A DNA stretch of 64,000 nucleotides. It comes from PALSA-1444 sp964291045 (lineage in GTDB: Bacteria; Chlamydiota; Chlamydiia; Chlamydiales; Rhabdochlamydiaceae). Below the pieces are notes generated by a model. That model had not been told where the DNA came from. It made no database searches and saw nothing but the letters and a program-made list of their open reading frames with translations. The position numbers and the translations under genes were made by a program. The stretch lies in NCBI RefSeq assembly GCF_964291045.1, contig NZ_OZ197277.1, positions 1,550,001-1,614,000 of the forward strand. The letters run 5' to 3'. Of this stretch, positions 51,301 through 60,597 are shown one piece after another (positions within the stretch are counted from its first letter, which is position 1; every line of letters begins with the position of its first letter).

Positions 51301-52761
51301 GTGCTAGCAGCTAGCGCTATGATCATCACCTATAGGTTTGCAGGAGTCATCGCCTCTTTTGCTGTGATTTTTAATTTACTGATTATTGGGGCAGCGCTTC
51401 AAAATATAGGAGCCACTCTTACTCTCTCAGGGATTGCGGGTGTGATCTTAACAGTTGCCATGTCTGTGGATGCTAGTGTCCTTGTGTTTGAAAGAATACG
51501 AGAAGAACAAGAGAAAACGGGGCACATTCTAAAAGCTATCCAGCTCGGGTATCAAAAAGCTCTTTCTGCCATCATTGATTCTAATATGACAATGCTCATT
51601 GCTGCTGTCATCTTATTTCAATTTGACGCAGGCCCTGTGAAAGGGCTTGCCATTACCCTTATCATAGGTATTATCTCCTCTCTTTTCACCTCTCTTTTTT
51701 TCACCCGGGTATTTTTTACCTATTGGTTTCAAAACCCTCAAAGAGCCCCTCTTCATCTTCGCACATTGATCTTACCTAAAGAGTGGAATTTCTTAAAATT
51801 CACCCGAATTGTTGTAAGCATTTCTGCCTGTGTCATTCTCCTAGGGTCGTATCTCTTTTTCAAACATGAGCAATCTCTATTAGGAATGGATTTTAAGGGA
51901 GGGTACGCTCTTACCATTGATATTGCACCCTCTCAGGGTCAAAATACTCAGCTAAAAGTAGAAGAAGCGCTTTTAAAAAGCGGGCTCAGCGCAAAAGAAT
52001 TTCAAGTGAGACAGCTTCAAGAGCCTCATTCACTTCGTCTTTTCTTTAGCAAAAGCTTAGATGAGCCAGGAAAGCCGTTTAACACGCTTTCAGACTCTTT
52101 AAATACAAACGGACTTCTCTTTGAAAGTAATGCAAAAATTGTGTGGATTGTAGAGTCTCTTGAGGCATCAGGAGTGACGCTATCTTCTCATTCTTTAGAG
52201 CATCTTGAGGAAAACTGGACAGCCATTAGCGGGCAAATGTCTCAAACGATGAAGATGCAAGCGGCTTTAGGAATGAGCCTCTCTTTTCTCGCCATTTTGC
52301 TGTATATTACAATGAGATTTGAGTGGAAATATGCTCTATCTGCAACACTTTGCCTCATCTATGATGTGATTTTTTGTCTTAGTTCAATGGCCATTTTACA
52401 TCAAATGAAAGTTCCCTTGCAGCTTGATTTTCACACTGTAGCTGCGTTAATGACTATCATTGGATACTCCCTTAATGATACAATTATTGTGTTTGATAGA
52501 ATCCGTGAAGACTTTTTTGCCTCTAAAGGGCAAAACTTTCATAAGCTTATTAATGAAGCGCTAAATGTGACACTGAGCAGAACATTAATGACATCAGGGA
52601 TTACCCTCTTAGTGCTTTTACCTCTTCTCTTTTTAGGAGGAAGTACACTGTTTGGATTTGCGTTAGTGATGGTGATTGGAGTGGTTTTTGGGACTCTCTC
52701 TTCCCTCTTTGTTGCAGCTCCTTTAATGGGATGGTTTCATCAATACCGTTTGAACAAATAA
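48352..52761 (+). CDS. secDF: SecDF fusion, protein-export membrane subunit
   Basis: A 1469-residue fusion of SecD and SecF, which uses the proton gradient to help pull proteins through SecYEG. An N-terminal helix (about 8-28) is followed by a very large periplasmic part. The SecD core ('GLDLSGGKTLQIEL', about 645) and membrane block ('TLSGIAGVILTVAMSVDASVLVFERIREE') come next, then SecF ('LLGMDFKGGYALTI', 'DTVAALMTIIGYSLNDTIIVFDRIRED'-like region). About 620 N-terminal residues have no counterpart in ordinary SecD. ATG 48352 is used; a GTG directly precedes it. Confidence 0.95.
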   Translation: MEKPKRWHFFLIISVFTLTLYNILPTLFFYTKPLKDPIQEKEGYQIAKQIALRVNQLEQEAIDFTLSFAKLIDVSPLSIEIDPTNCQLLTIKFHHLEEAKRFRYLFTQSQSYRHFAPSKLEICDLDFTSKSVTLQRKIPIHFNLKNIQSYFTYGKIKEEDGTFTPLYQDLIHDRLKTVMLSLGGASSSSLLIQSSLKLQDASHQDTLMAIGKKLLESAKLLEKHPSLRKRYFASFSQNPSLRGKEFVTKWLFAFDKIKEGMRLQRIELRSENQEGVSQEAKEQTIQELLQQENTVLEITALIRKYKDEFAAGKNPLNSESIQAPLQNLSTVVHQTFSLKGCHPFIESVTVNGESLQFELNLYADIIKVEECSPLVAKEGLLQIISDNLFLCAQAAEEALEPLLGSYRIPLDHLSHANAFLLMDLELIGQAASESIKSTLESYWTPTHPDLKRDVFPIKESTSSSEKTWGLFISPPTFNARTNSYQPLYIHAKGLNIILKQGEKSENSLLQQELSHDLQALQHLLKQQGFTLYSVDEESVVFKSDIASFDLLQATREEWHVQGSKRYAVLEFSNIEQRILTENRIDDQIHEELLKWKDDYHAASAGVKNISPFAIPKPTQSAFLSNLKLSFIKYFRGDNRKILQWGLDLSGGKTLQIELQDRHGKQVANEESLKQGMHELYSRVNKMGISEVSIRQEGKHLALDFPGSHALSPKELVRASSMFFHIVNEKFMTNPLLKQTSDTFLKEVWQEAMTAGKKELSDIQLIAWNRLHGKQEEIPFLRTEASQTLYDAGLRLAHPFEEESSSLFDTSLSKIALFKEAAYKAHPLTLVFAHYALEGAHLDHIEASYDASKGNILSFTVKKTALSNDKTLFSPQEDLYTWSSAFCEEKIKGTPLEKESNGRGWKMAVILNGHVIAEPSLSSPIKESASLTGNFTQREIRQLELDLKAGSLSFTPKILSENNVSPELGKQERNTAILGMMTSLVLAASAMIITYRFAGVIASFAVIFNLLIIGAALQNIGATLTLSGIAGVILTVAMSVDASVLVFERIREEQEKTGHILKAIQLGYQKALSAIIDSNMTMLIAAVILFQFDAGPVKGLAITLIIGIISSLFTSLFFTRVFFTYWFQNPQRAPLHLRTLILPKEWNFLKFTRIVVSISACVILLGSYLFFKHEQSLLGMDFKGGYALTIDIAPSQGQNTQLKVEEALLKSGLSAKEFQVRQLQEPHSLRLFFSKSLDEPGKPFNTLSDSLNTNGLLFESNAKIVWIVESLEASGVTLSSHSLEHLEENWTAISGQMSQTMKMQAALGMSLSFLAILLYITMRFEWKYALSATLCLIYDVIFCLSSMAILHQMKVPLQLDFHTVAALMTIIGYSLNDTIIVFDRIREDFFASKGQNFHKLINEALNVTLSRTLMTSGITLLVLLPLLFLGGSTLFGFALVMVIGVVFGTLSSLFVAAPLMGWFHQYRLNK

Positions 52762-52778
52762 AGGCTTTCTTTTAACTC

Positions 52779-54533
52779 ATGAGCATGCGATCTCCTCCCC
52801 CTCCTCTTCCATTATGGGTCTACCCAAAGCATGACCCTGCCCTCGTTAAAGAAATCATCGAAGCGTTTAATATCCATCCCATTGCAGCGCAAATACTTGT
52901 CTCTAGAGGATTTAGATCCATGGAACCCATCCACGATTTTCTCTATGCGAAGCTCCCTCAGCTGCATGACCCTGATCTCTTCCCGGATATGGATAAAGCG
53001 CTTCATAGGATTTTAAGAGCACTTGAGCATCAAGAGAAAATCCTCATTTACGGAGATAACGATGTCGATGGCATCACAGGGACCACCCTTTTAACAGAAT
53101 TTTTTACATCTCTTGGTGTGACCGTATTTGCTTATATCCCTAACCGCACGCATCTCAATCATAACCTCATTATTGACGCGCTCTCTTACGCCACAAAGCA
53201 CGCCTGTACGTTAATGATTACAGTGGATTGCGGGATTACAGACGTCTCTGAAATGCGAGAAGCTTATCATCGCCATATTGATATCATTGTGACAGATCAC
53301 CATGAACCTACAGGACGGATTGCTCACTGCATTGCAACGCTTAATCCCAAACTTCAAGGAAGCACGTACCCTAACCGAGAGATTACAGGAGTGGGTGTTG
53401 CGTTTAAACTCGCTCATGCGATCTTTAACCGTTTGATTGAAGAGAGAAAAATTGATCCTGATAAAATCGACTTAAAAGAGTCTTTAGATCTTGTTGCACT
53501 TGGCACCATTGCAGATATGGCCTCACTCACAGGAGAAAACCGGATCTTTGTGAGATATGGCCTTAAGCAGCTGAGAAAAACAAAGCGGATTGGTCTTGTT
53601 AAGCTGTGTCAGTTTTCAGATATCAATTTGCCTGATATCACTTCATCAGAAGTTGCCTCTAAAATCACCCCAAGAATTAATAGCTTAGGGCGGATTGCAG
53701 ATCCGAATAAAGGGGTTAAGATTTTACTCAGTCAAGATCCCCTCACTGCAGAAACCCTAGCTAAAGAGCTGAATCTCCATAATCAAGAGAGACGGCAGGT
53801 GGAGAAGAAAAATTCTGATGATATCCATGCAAAGATTTTGGAAAATCCTCAATTTTTACACAAAAAAGCCATTGTGCTCTCCTCTAATCAGTGGCATCCA
53901 GGGATTATTCCCATTTTAGCTACTAGGATTGCAAAACAATATAACCGCCCGGTTGTTGTGATTGCCATTGAAGGAAACGTGGGAAAAGGGTCTTTAAGAA
54001 CCATTCCTGAGTTTCCTCTTCTTCCTCTTCTAAGAGCCAATAAAGATCTCTTAATGAATTTTGGAGGTCACGACTATGCAGCAGGCCTGACCATTGCTGT
54101 AGAAAACATTGAAGCGTTTAAAACACGGTTTATCTTAAGTGCAGATAGTGTTTTAAAAGAGCAAGACATCAGATCGAAACTGATCCTTGACTCTTCGATT
54201 TCCTTTTCTGATCTCTCGTTTGAGTTTATGGAATCGATTTCACTTCTTGAGCCTTTTGGTAATGACAACCCTGTCCCCATCTTCTACTCAGATGTGAAAC
54301 AGGTGTGGCCTCCTAAAGTTGTGGGGAAATCTCACCTCAAATTTTATATCGATCAAGAGGGGAGAATGCTTGAAGGAATTGGATTTGGTATGGCTTATCG
54401 CAAGGTTGAACTCCTAAAAAAACAGCTATCTCTTCACTTAGCCTTTAGCCTTCACGTGAACACTTTTCTCAATAAATCCAGTATTCAACTCCAAATCCGG
54501 GATTTTAAACCCATGAACCCAAAAATTCTATGA
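52779..54533 (+). CDS. recJ: Single-stranded-DNA-specific exonuclease RecJ
   Basis: A 584-residue 5'-3' exonuclease of the DHH family used in recombinational repair. Catalytic motifs 'YGDNDVDGITGTTLL' (DxD), 'MITVDCGITD', 'DIIVTDHHEP' (DHH) and 'LVALGTIADM' are intact, with DHHA1 block 'GGHDYAAGLTI'. It ends overlapping the next start by four bases. secDF-recJ adjacency matches Chlamydia. Confidence 0.95.
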   Translation: MSMRSPPPPLPLWVYPKHDPALVKEIIEAFNIHPIAAQILVSRGFRSMEPIHDFLYAKLPQLHDPDLFPDMDKALHRILRALEHQEKILIYGDNDVDGITGTTLLTEFFTSLGVTVFAYIPNRTHLNHNLIIDALSYATKHACTLMITVDCGITDVSEMREAYHRHIDIIVTDHHEPTGRIAHCIATLNPKLQGSTYPNREITGVGVAFKLAHAIFNRLIEERKIDPDKIDLKESLDLVALGTIADMASLTGENRIFVRYGLKQLRKTKRIGLVKLCQFSDINLPDITSSEVASKITPRINSLGRIADPNKGVKILLSQDPLTAETLAKELNLHNQERRQVEKKNSDDIHAKILENPQFLHKKAIVLSSNQWHPGIIPILATRIAKQYNRPVVVIAIEGNVGKGSLRTIPEFPLLPLLRANKDLLMNFGGHDYAAGLTIAVENIEAFKTRFILSADSVLKEQDIRSKLILDSSISFSDLSFEFMESISLLEPFGNDNPVPIFYSDVKQVWPPKVVGKSHLKFYIDQEGRMLEGIGFGMAYRKVELLKKQLSLHLAFSLHVNTFLNKSSIQLQIRDFKPMNPKIL

Positions 54534-55759
54534 AAAATCTACAAGGAATTGTCTCTAAGATGGCCTTTGGAGGAGAAGGCGTCATCCGCAATAACGGTCT
54601 TGTGACCTTTGTTCCCTATACAGCAATTGGGGATACTGTTGTCTATCAAGAGACGGAAAAGAAAAAAAGCTTTGCAAGAGGAAAACTCCTCTCTCTCATT
54701 CAAAATAGCCCAGATAGAGTCGAGCCTAAATGCCCGCATTTTACCAAGTGCGGAGGATGTCAGTTCCAACACCTTCACCCTGATGCTCAATTACGCGATA
54801 AAGCCATCTTTGTCCAAGATGCTCTTGAAAGAATTGCGAAACGGTCTATTCCTAAACTCTCTACCATACCGTCTCCCTCTCCTTGGAATTACCGCAAACA
54901 CATTACCTTAAAATTACGCCCTGTTAATGGAAAGCTGCTAGCTGGTTATCAAGAAAGTGACTTTATTTCTGTGAAAGAGTGTCCTATTTTTGCCAAAGGA
55001 AATAAAGAAACCTTTGATCTCGTAAGAATGTTTATAGACCGCCTAGAGCCTTATGAGGGCTCTTTAAGAATCATCTCTACAGAAGAAGGCGCTATACTGG
55101 CTTTTACATTTGAAAAAGAGCCTCCATCCTTTGAAAAAGTGGCTCTCTCTCAATTAGACAAATGGAAAGGGATTGCTTTAGGAAAAAAAACATGGGGAGA
55201 CACCTCGGTTTCTCTCTCCATTGATGCACATCAATTTATGGTATCTCCTTATAGCTTCATGCAAGCCAATTCTCTCCTCGCCCCTAAGCTCTATCATCAT
55301 CTAGCCTCTCTTGCAGAAGGAAATAAGATTCTTGATCTTTACTGCGGCTCAGGCATCCTCTCTACTCTCTTAGGAAAAAAAGGGCATCAAGTAGTTGGCG
55401 TAGAATCGAGCTCTCTTGCTATTCACTACGCAAAACAAAATAGTGAGCACTACGGACTTTCTATTCCGTTTCATACAGGATTTGTAGAAAAACTCCTCCC
55501 TACAATCTTGAAAGATTTTCATCCAGATACAGTGATTTTAAATCCTCCGCGAGGAGGCGTACATCCTACTGTGATTGAGAAGTTACAGAAATCTGGCATT
55601 AAACGGATTGTGTATATGTCTTGCATGCCCTCAACACTTGCCCGTGATATCAAAGGGTTAGCCAAGTATGAGTTAACAGATCTTTTCCTCTATGATATGT
55701 TTCCTCAAACAACTCACTTAGAATCAATTGCTGTTCTCACTCTCTCTTCAGAGGGGTAA
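54530..55759 (+). CDS. TrmA/RlmD-family RNA (uracil-5-)-methyltransferase
   Basis: A 409-residue SAM-dependent RNA methyltransferase. A TRAM-like N-terminus (1-60) is followed by iron-sulfur cysteines Cys68, Cys74 and Cys77 ('CPHFTKCGGC') and a later 'KECP'. The SAM motif is 'ILDLYCGSGILSTLL' and the catalytic-cysteine block is 'YMSCMPSTLARD'. It probably methylates 23S rRNA (RumA/RlmD type). Coupled to recJ by ATGA overlap and followed by a clear terminator. Confidence 0.9.
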   Translation: MKNLQGIVSKMAFGGEGVIRNNGLVTFVPYTAIGDTVVYQETEKKKSFARGKLLSLIQNSPDRVEPKCPHFTKCGGCQFQHLHPDAQLRDKAIFVQDALERIAKRSIPKLSTIPSPSPWNYRKHITLKLRPVNGKLLAGYQESDFISVKECPIFAKGNKETFDLVRMFIDRLEPYEGSLRIISTEEGAILAFTFEKEPPSFEKVALSQLDKWKGIALGKKTWGDTSVSLSIDAHQFMVSPYSFMQANSLLAPKLYHHLASLAEGNKILDLYCGSGILSTLLGKKGHQVVGVESSSLAIHYAKQNSEHYGLSIPFHTGFVEKLLPTILKDFHPDTVILNPPRGGVHPTVIEKLQKSGIKRIVYMSCMPSTLARDIKGLAKYELTDLFLYDMFPQTTHLESIAVLTLSSEG

Positions 55760-55767
55760 AAGAGCCT

Positions 55768-55797
55768 AAAAAAAAGCCCCGAATAGGGGGCTTTTTA
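55768..55797 (+). terminator. Intrinsic terminator, probably bidirectional
   Basis: AAAAAGCCCC and GGGGCTTTTT enclose a six-base loop, giving an A-tract before and a T-tract after the GC stem. It sits between convergent genes ending at 55759 and 55828, so it can serve both. Confidence 0.9.
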
Positions 55798-55827
55798 AAA
55801 GTCTAGATCGAATCAGAAAAATTTGCT

Positions 55828-57228
55828 CTACACTTGGTTAATGAGTCCTGCATTGAAATTTTCATCAAAATTTCTCAGGAAATTTCTCAGCGCTTGGAGC
55901 CCGTATTCTAAAGATTCACAGACAACTTCAAAATCCATATTTTCAGCTCTTGCATCTTGAAGTTCTTCCCCAGCACTTTTTACTTCTTCAGCTCTTGCAT
56001 CCATCTCTTCTTTTGTGTAGATGTCCCGGGTAGGTTGAATAAATTGTTCTAGTTCATTAATAAAGAGTTTCAGCTCTACTCTTTTTTCTTGTGTAGAAGT
56101 AACCTCAGCTTCATATTGCTTAATTAACTGAGTAATCCGCTCCTTAATCTTTGAAGTGTTGATATAGCCATCTAAATCAAAACTGGCATCACTCTTATTC
56201 ACTCTTAGGTCTTGAACAAGTTCTTGGATTAATACTTGTGTGAAATGGTAACGGTCATGTTTTTTTATGAGATCTAAAGCGATTTGTTTGAACTCTTCTG
56301 GCTTGATGGCTTTTGTCTCATCCTTTTCAATTCTCTCTTTAGTCTCTTTATCTAGTTTGGCTGATGCTGTCCGTCCAATTCCTTTTTCTCCAAAAGCTGG
56401 GAAAAAATCTTTATCTTGAAGATGAATGAGTTCTACAAGCTCATCAGCGATTTGTGCTTTAACCTCACTTGAAACATCTTTATTTTTGAGTAAATCTTTA
56501 TAGATGGAGACAAGGCCTAACGTAAACTGATGCCCTTTTTCTTGAAAATGCGCTTTCACAGGTGTGATGATGTGATTAAAATCGTCTAAAGACCGAATTG
56601 TTGCGGCTCTCCATCTCAGTTGATGCACTTCAAGATACCAAGCTTCTACCTTATCGCTTCCTATTTTTTGAGCAAGCGTTTTAACCTCTTCTGTCAACTG
56701 TGTAAAAGTATCTGAAGGGCTGTTACCTAAAGAAGAAAACCCTTGCGAAGCTAAAGACCTAAGTAGCTTAATGGCTTGTAGAGAGCATTTATATTCAAAA
56801 TCTGCTGAAAAAGTGGCAGTAGAAAAATCTTTGACATCTCCTGATAAAAGAGGAAGAAGACTTCCTTTAAACTCTAAAGAAACAGGCTGTTTTTCTACAA
56901 AAGAGCGATACCAAGTGAGCTCAAGAAAAATCCGGCACACTTTTGCAACACCCTCTTGAAGCGTCGTCCACCCGCCCTGCTCATCCAGTGTATTTAGGGT
57001 AGAAACAATAGAACTATTGACAAGAGGCTGGTTTTTCACCTCTGCAGCAATAATTTGAGTCCCTTTTTGATAAAGATGATCTAACCCTTGGGGAAAGAAT
57101 TTCTGATCCGGGGTTAAGACAGTGCAAATCTCTTTCACGTCATGGTTTAATTCCTCAACGATACTCTGAGGTGATGTGCCTTGTATTGTATTTGATATAG
57201 AAAGCTTACTCATTGCAGAAATTAGCAT
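55828..57228 (-). CDS. Unknown protein, mostly helical
   Basis: A 466-residue protein I do not recognise. It is hydrophilic, largely helical and charged, with coiled-coil-like stretches near the C-terminus ('YTKEEMDARAEEVKSAGEEL'). No signal peptide or membrane helix is visible. AAAAGGAT five bases upstream supports ATG 57228 over the later 'MSKLS'. It is divergent from the HEPN-domain gene, with which it may share a control region; both could be lineage-specific secreted proteins, which is inference. Confidence 0.75.
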   Translation of the reverse strand: MLISAMSKLSISNTIQGTSPQSIVEELNHDVKEICTVLTPDQKFFPQGLDHLYQKGTQIIAAEVKNQPLVNSSIVSTLNTLDEQGGWTTLQEGVAKVCRIFLELTWYRSFVEKQPVSLEFKGSLLPLLSGDVKDFSTATFSADFEYKCSLQAIKLLRSLASQGFSSLGNSPSDTFTQLTEEVKTLAQKIGSDKVEAWYLEVHQLRWRAATIRSLDDFNHIITPVKAHFQEKGHQFTLGLVSIYKDLLKNKDVSSEVKAQIADELVELIHLQDKDFFPAFGEKGIGRTASAKLDKETKERIEKDETKAIKPEEFKQIALDLIKKHDRYHFTQVLIQELVQDLRVNKSDASFDLDGYINTSKIKERITQLIKQYEAEVTSTQEKRVELKLFINELEQFIQPTRDIYTKEEMDARAEEVKSAGEELQDARAENMDFEVVCESLEYGLQALRNFLRNFDENFNAGLINQV

Positions 57229-57770
57229 AACGATCCTTTTAAGGTTATAATTTTTTTCTTATCTATTGTCATCATCAAACTTGGCTTAAGATCCTCACCG
57301 ATCTATTCATCAAAAGATTGTCTTAAGATTCATTCTCAACATAAAAGGCGTTTTGGCTTTCCATCTATTGTATAGAAGTCAAAAAAACCTTGTCTTTAAG
57401 ATGCGAAAAGATAAAATCTTCTTTTCGCACCTTTAAAAAATAGGATGTTAATTTTTTCTCTACAAAAAATCAAATTAAAAAAATACCCTCTCTGATTAAA
57501 CAACACTTAAAAAGATTTATAACTGTTTAAAGATAAAAAAAGCCCTGCATCCCACTCTTATTTTTAGAGATTACCTCCCTTCAAACTCACCTATTCCTCA
57601 ATAAGCCCTATTTTTTTGAATTTAAATCGCTCGTCTTCAATAGATAAAATGACAAAGCAGATCTTGAATAGAGGCTTTAGTCATTAAGTAAGCCCTCATG
57701 ATTAGTGATTGACTTTATGCCATTTGAATTTGATACTGTCAATTATTGTTTTTTATCTGGAGGCCTGATT
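57229..57770. other. 542-base divergent intergenic region
   Basis: Very AT-rich. It contains the dyad at 57402-57429 and presumably promoters for both flanking genes. The plus-strand frame from 57705 to 57770 is only the upstream extension of the next gene. No other gene is seen. Confidence 0.5.
57402..57429. repeat. Perfect 10-bp inverted repeat between divergent genes
   Basis: TGCGAAAAGA and TCTTTTCGCA flank an eight-base loop, 174 bases upstream of one gene and 342 upstream of the other. It may be an operator or the hairpin of an unseen small transcript. Confidence 0.45.
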
Positions 57771-60020
57771 ATGAAAATTACAGATCAAAATTTTTGTTGC
57801 TCTTATCTGTTAAAAAATCAAAATTTAAATAAACCTAATGCAAACTCTCATCCTATAGAAAAAATCCCTGAAAATATACTCCCTTCTGATGAAGTGATCG
57901 ATATTAATTCTTTACAAACTATGTCTATTAAGGATCAAGAAAAACAAAAAATTTGCTTACAATTAAATCCTAAAGTCACACTCATTGAAAAAAATCTACT
58001 TAAGCCTCTTCAAGATAATCCGCTAAAAAAAATAGATTCTTTAGACTTTGAACAGTGGAAAATCAAATATGAAAAGTATTGTAATCTTTACCCAGAGTGG
58101 TGCAAGTTTGTTCAGTCAGGAAATTTTCTCATCAGAGAGGCTCCTAGTTACCAGCAAAAAATAGAAGCATGCAAAAAGAAGATGTCTCTTATCCATGAGG
58201 AAGACAGGCTAGATAATCTTGAAAATACACATCTAGAAAATATCGATCAAGCCATCCATCTCATTCTTGAAGAGTATGAGAAAGGGGATAAAAAAAGCTC
58301 TAACAGTAAAATGTTAAATCACTCTATCCAGATCATTTATGAGAAAATTTATCTTCTTATTACGCGGCCTATTGGAGAAATTCTAGCTTATAAGAACAAT
58401 CCATTAAATTTATTCATTATGAATCAAAAGCAATTTAGTCAAGAATTGCATCAATTAGCCAACTCTTTCCTTAATGCTCCTCCTCAAATTTTGATAGATG
58501 AACTCCTTTTCTCTATCAAAGATAACGCACTTACAAAACAACGGGATCTATGTGTAAAAGCGTATCCTCTTTATCAGACAGAAATTGACTGGCTTGTCAA
58601 TAAAGCAAAGCTACTCATCCAAGAAGCGAAGGCCAAAGTAGATCAAGAAATTCTAAATTATTATAATGAGCCTCCTGTGCATTTTTGTTTGAGTGAAATT
58701 TTTTCTAAACGGCAAGATTTAAAAAATCGTTATGATCAAGTGTTTCAAGGGAACTATTTTTCTGCTGGGGAGATGCCCCGAGGGTATTCAAATGGAACCA
58801 TCCATTATGCCTCTTATCTCTCTCAACTCACGGCTCTTCTAAAAAGCTGTACCAAATTTAATGAAGCCTTGGATAAAGAGCCAACTGCCTTCCAAACTTT
58901 TCAAAAAGAGTGCGAGGAGTATCTTAAATATAAAGAGAGAATCGTTCATTTTCAAAAAAATATCCAACCTTTAATTTTGCTTTTACAGCCACTAAAAAAT
59001 ATTATGCTGTGGCCTAGGCAGTATGAATTATCAGAAAAAGAAATGAAGTTGATTAAAGATAACCTTTATTTACTCATGGAAATTTCTAATCAAAAATCTT
59101 CAAAGCAATCTCTGATTGCTCATGAATTCTTAGATATTTCAGAAATAGCTCGTTTAGAAACTGCACAAATCATTCAAAAGGAAAATTGCTCTGCTTTAGA
59201 AAAACATCAAGCATACCGAGCCCTTTTACATGGGAATATCCCCTGGAGGGCGCTTCAAATGATTGGAAATCTTCTCCATCATGGAGGAGACATTTCAAAA
59301 GAAGCCATTGAATTTAATCAGGCACTTGTTGAGGACGCATTGATTGATCTTATGGAAGAAATTCCTAAGGTCATTCAATCTATTGAGAAACTCATCGACT
59401 TTGAAGTAGAAGAATTTTCACCTTCTCCTTCCCTTGTATCTATTGAAAAATTACCTCCTGGATCGTATGCCAATATCTGTCTCTTAGGAGATTTTACGCA
59501 TACTCAAAAACATCTACAAAAAATTGAAGAGATTCTCACACCATGGAAAGATCTCTCCTTAACAGCTTCAAGTTTTAAAGAAGCAAAAATTAAACATGCT
59601 ATTTTAAGAACAATTGAAAGCTTAGGAGAGGTTGTAAAAAATCTTAGATCTATCGGCTTATTAAGTAAAGATCCCATTTGGAAATATTTAGAAGAGCTGA
59701 GGGATTTATTATCGCATTCTGAAAGAAGCTCTATTGAACAGCAAATTCATCTATTTATTCATGGCTCTAAAGACCAAACGGTCACCTCTCTACTTAATGA
59801 TTTTCGTAAGCTTCTGGAACATTTTAGTCACTACAAAAAAACACCTAAGGCAGTACAAACTTGGGCCGATCGCAAAAAAGAATATCATGCAACCCAATCT
59901 TCAAGATCATATCTCGAAGTTGGCGGCATCAATAATTTATATGTTTTCCTTACAGAAAAAATCTCAGCAGGCCGGATCTCTAAATTACAGAAGTCTCATA
60001 ATAAACAAGAAGAAGAGTAG
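57771..60020 (+). CDS. Large unknown protein with C-terminal HEPN-like domain(s)
   Basis: A 749-residue, mostly helical hydrophilic protein. The C-terminal part resembles a HepT-type HEPN domain: 'LRTIESLGEVVKNL' matches the R.lE.iGE helix, and 'PIWKYLEELRDLLSH' matches 'W..i...RN..aH' with the ribonuclease motif Rx4H at Arg644 and His649. A second, degenerate copy lies about 490-506 ('NIPWRALQMIGNLLHHGG'), where Gly replaces Arg. Residues 1-450 are unknown. ATG 57771 has GGAGG seven bases upstream; a longer frame from 57705 lacks one. No nucleotidyltransferase partner is adjacent, so a classic HepT/MntA pair is not indicated. Confidence 0.72.
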   Translation: MKITDQNFCCSYLLKNQNLNKPNANSHPIEKIPENILPSDEVIDINSLQTMSIKDQEKQKICLQLNPKVTLIEKNLLKPLQDNPLKKIDSLDFEQWKIKYEKYCNLYPEWCKFVQSGNFLIREAPSYQQKIEACKKKMSLIHEEDRLDNLENTHLENIDQAIHLILEEYEKGDKKSSNSKMLNHSIQIIYEKIYLLITRPIGEILAYKNNPLNLFIMNQKQFSQELHQLANSFLNAPPQILIDELLFSIKDNALTKQRDLCVKAYPLYQTEIDWLVNKAKLLIQEAKAKVDQEILNYYNEPPVHFCLSEIFSKRQDLKNRYDQVFQGNYFSAGEMPRGYSNGTIHYASYLSQLTALLKSCTKFNEALDKEPTAFQTFQKECEEYLKYKERIVHFQKNIQPLILLLQPLKNIMLWPRQYELSEKEMKLIKDNLYLLMEISNQKSSKQSLIAHEFLDISEIARLETAQIIQKENCSALEKHQAYRALLHGNIPWRALQMIGNLLHHGGDISKEAIEFNQALVEDALIDLMEEIPKVIQSIEKLIDFEVEEFSPSPSLVSIEKLPPGSYANICLLGDFTHTQKHLQKIEEILTPWKDLSLTASSFKEAKIKHAILRTIESLGEVVKNLRSIGLLSKDPIWKYLEELRDLLSHSERSSIEQQIHLFIHGSKDQTVTSLLNDFRKLLEHFSHYKKTPKAVQTWADRKKEYHATQSSRSYLEVGGINNLYVFLTEKISAGRISKLQKSHNKQEEE

Positions 60021-60113
60021 AGCCTACATAACAGGGGTTTAATGTAAATATTTTACCAGATATTTATCTCTAACATGAGCTTTATACAAGAAATGAACTA
60101 TTTTATATACTCC

Positions 60114-60137
60114 CCTATTTAATCTAGATTAAATAGG
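60114..60137. promoter_or_regulatory. Perfect 24-bp palindrome before a decayed gene
   Basis: CCTATTTAATCT is followed directly by its reverse complement; its last bases merge into a strong ribosome-binding site (AGGAGG) eight bases before an ATG. A symmetric site at this place is most simply an operator for a dimeric repressor. Confidence 0.55.
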
Positions 60138-60145
60138 AGGTTATA

Positions 60146-60343
60146 ATGAACAGTTGGAAGGATCAATTTTGCTCAGTCCTTAGGAGCTACTGATGGACGT
60201 ATATTTTATTTATATAATAACATGTTCAAGTTATGAGCAAACACAAGCTTAACAAATCAAAAAACAGCTTTAACAACTCCTCTTTCTGAAAAACTTCAGC
60301 TATTAGAGACGATTCTTAAAACTGAATCTTCCAAATAAAAGAG
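60146..60343 (+). pseudogene. Decayed small gene
   Basis: ATG 60146 with AGGAGG upstream opens a frame that stops after 15 codons. A one-base frameshift after 'MNSWK' continues as 'INFAQSLGATDGRIFYLYN' up to a stop, and a further in-frame tail 'LTTPLSEKLQLLETILKTES' ends near 60343. Good start signals and coding-like fragments separated by frame breaks suggest a recently inactivated gene. The family is not recognised. Confidence 0.4.
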
Positions 60344-60597
60344 TTCAACCACCGAAAAATTTATATTTTAGAATTTAAAAGGCATGGATAAAACAGTTTG
60401 AAAGGGAATGTAAAACAAGAAAATGCAGTCTATAAGAGGGTTTGATAGAGGAAGTGTTTAATAAACCTAGGACTTAAGGGTTAAGAGATAAGGGAAAAAT
60501 AACAGGCAAGAAAGTCTATTTCAATATAAAGCGTGACCCTCTTAAGGAAGTCAGCTTGATGTAGGGATATTATAAATACCTTGCGCCCCTCTGCATT

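Noticed and set aside
59734..60042. 102-codon plus-strand frame at the 3' end of the HEPN-domain gene
   Set aside because: Overlaps the real gene in another frame and shows no independent ribosome-binding site.
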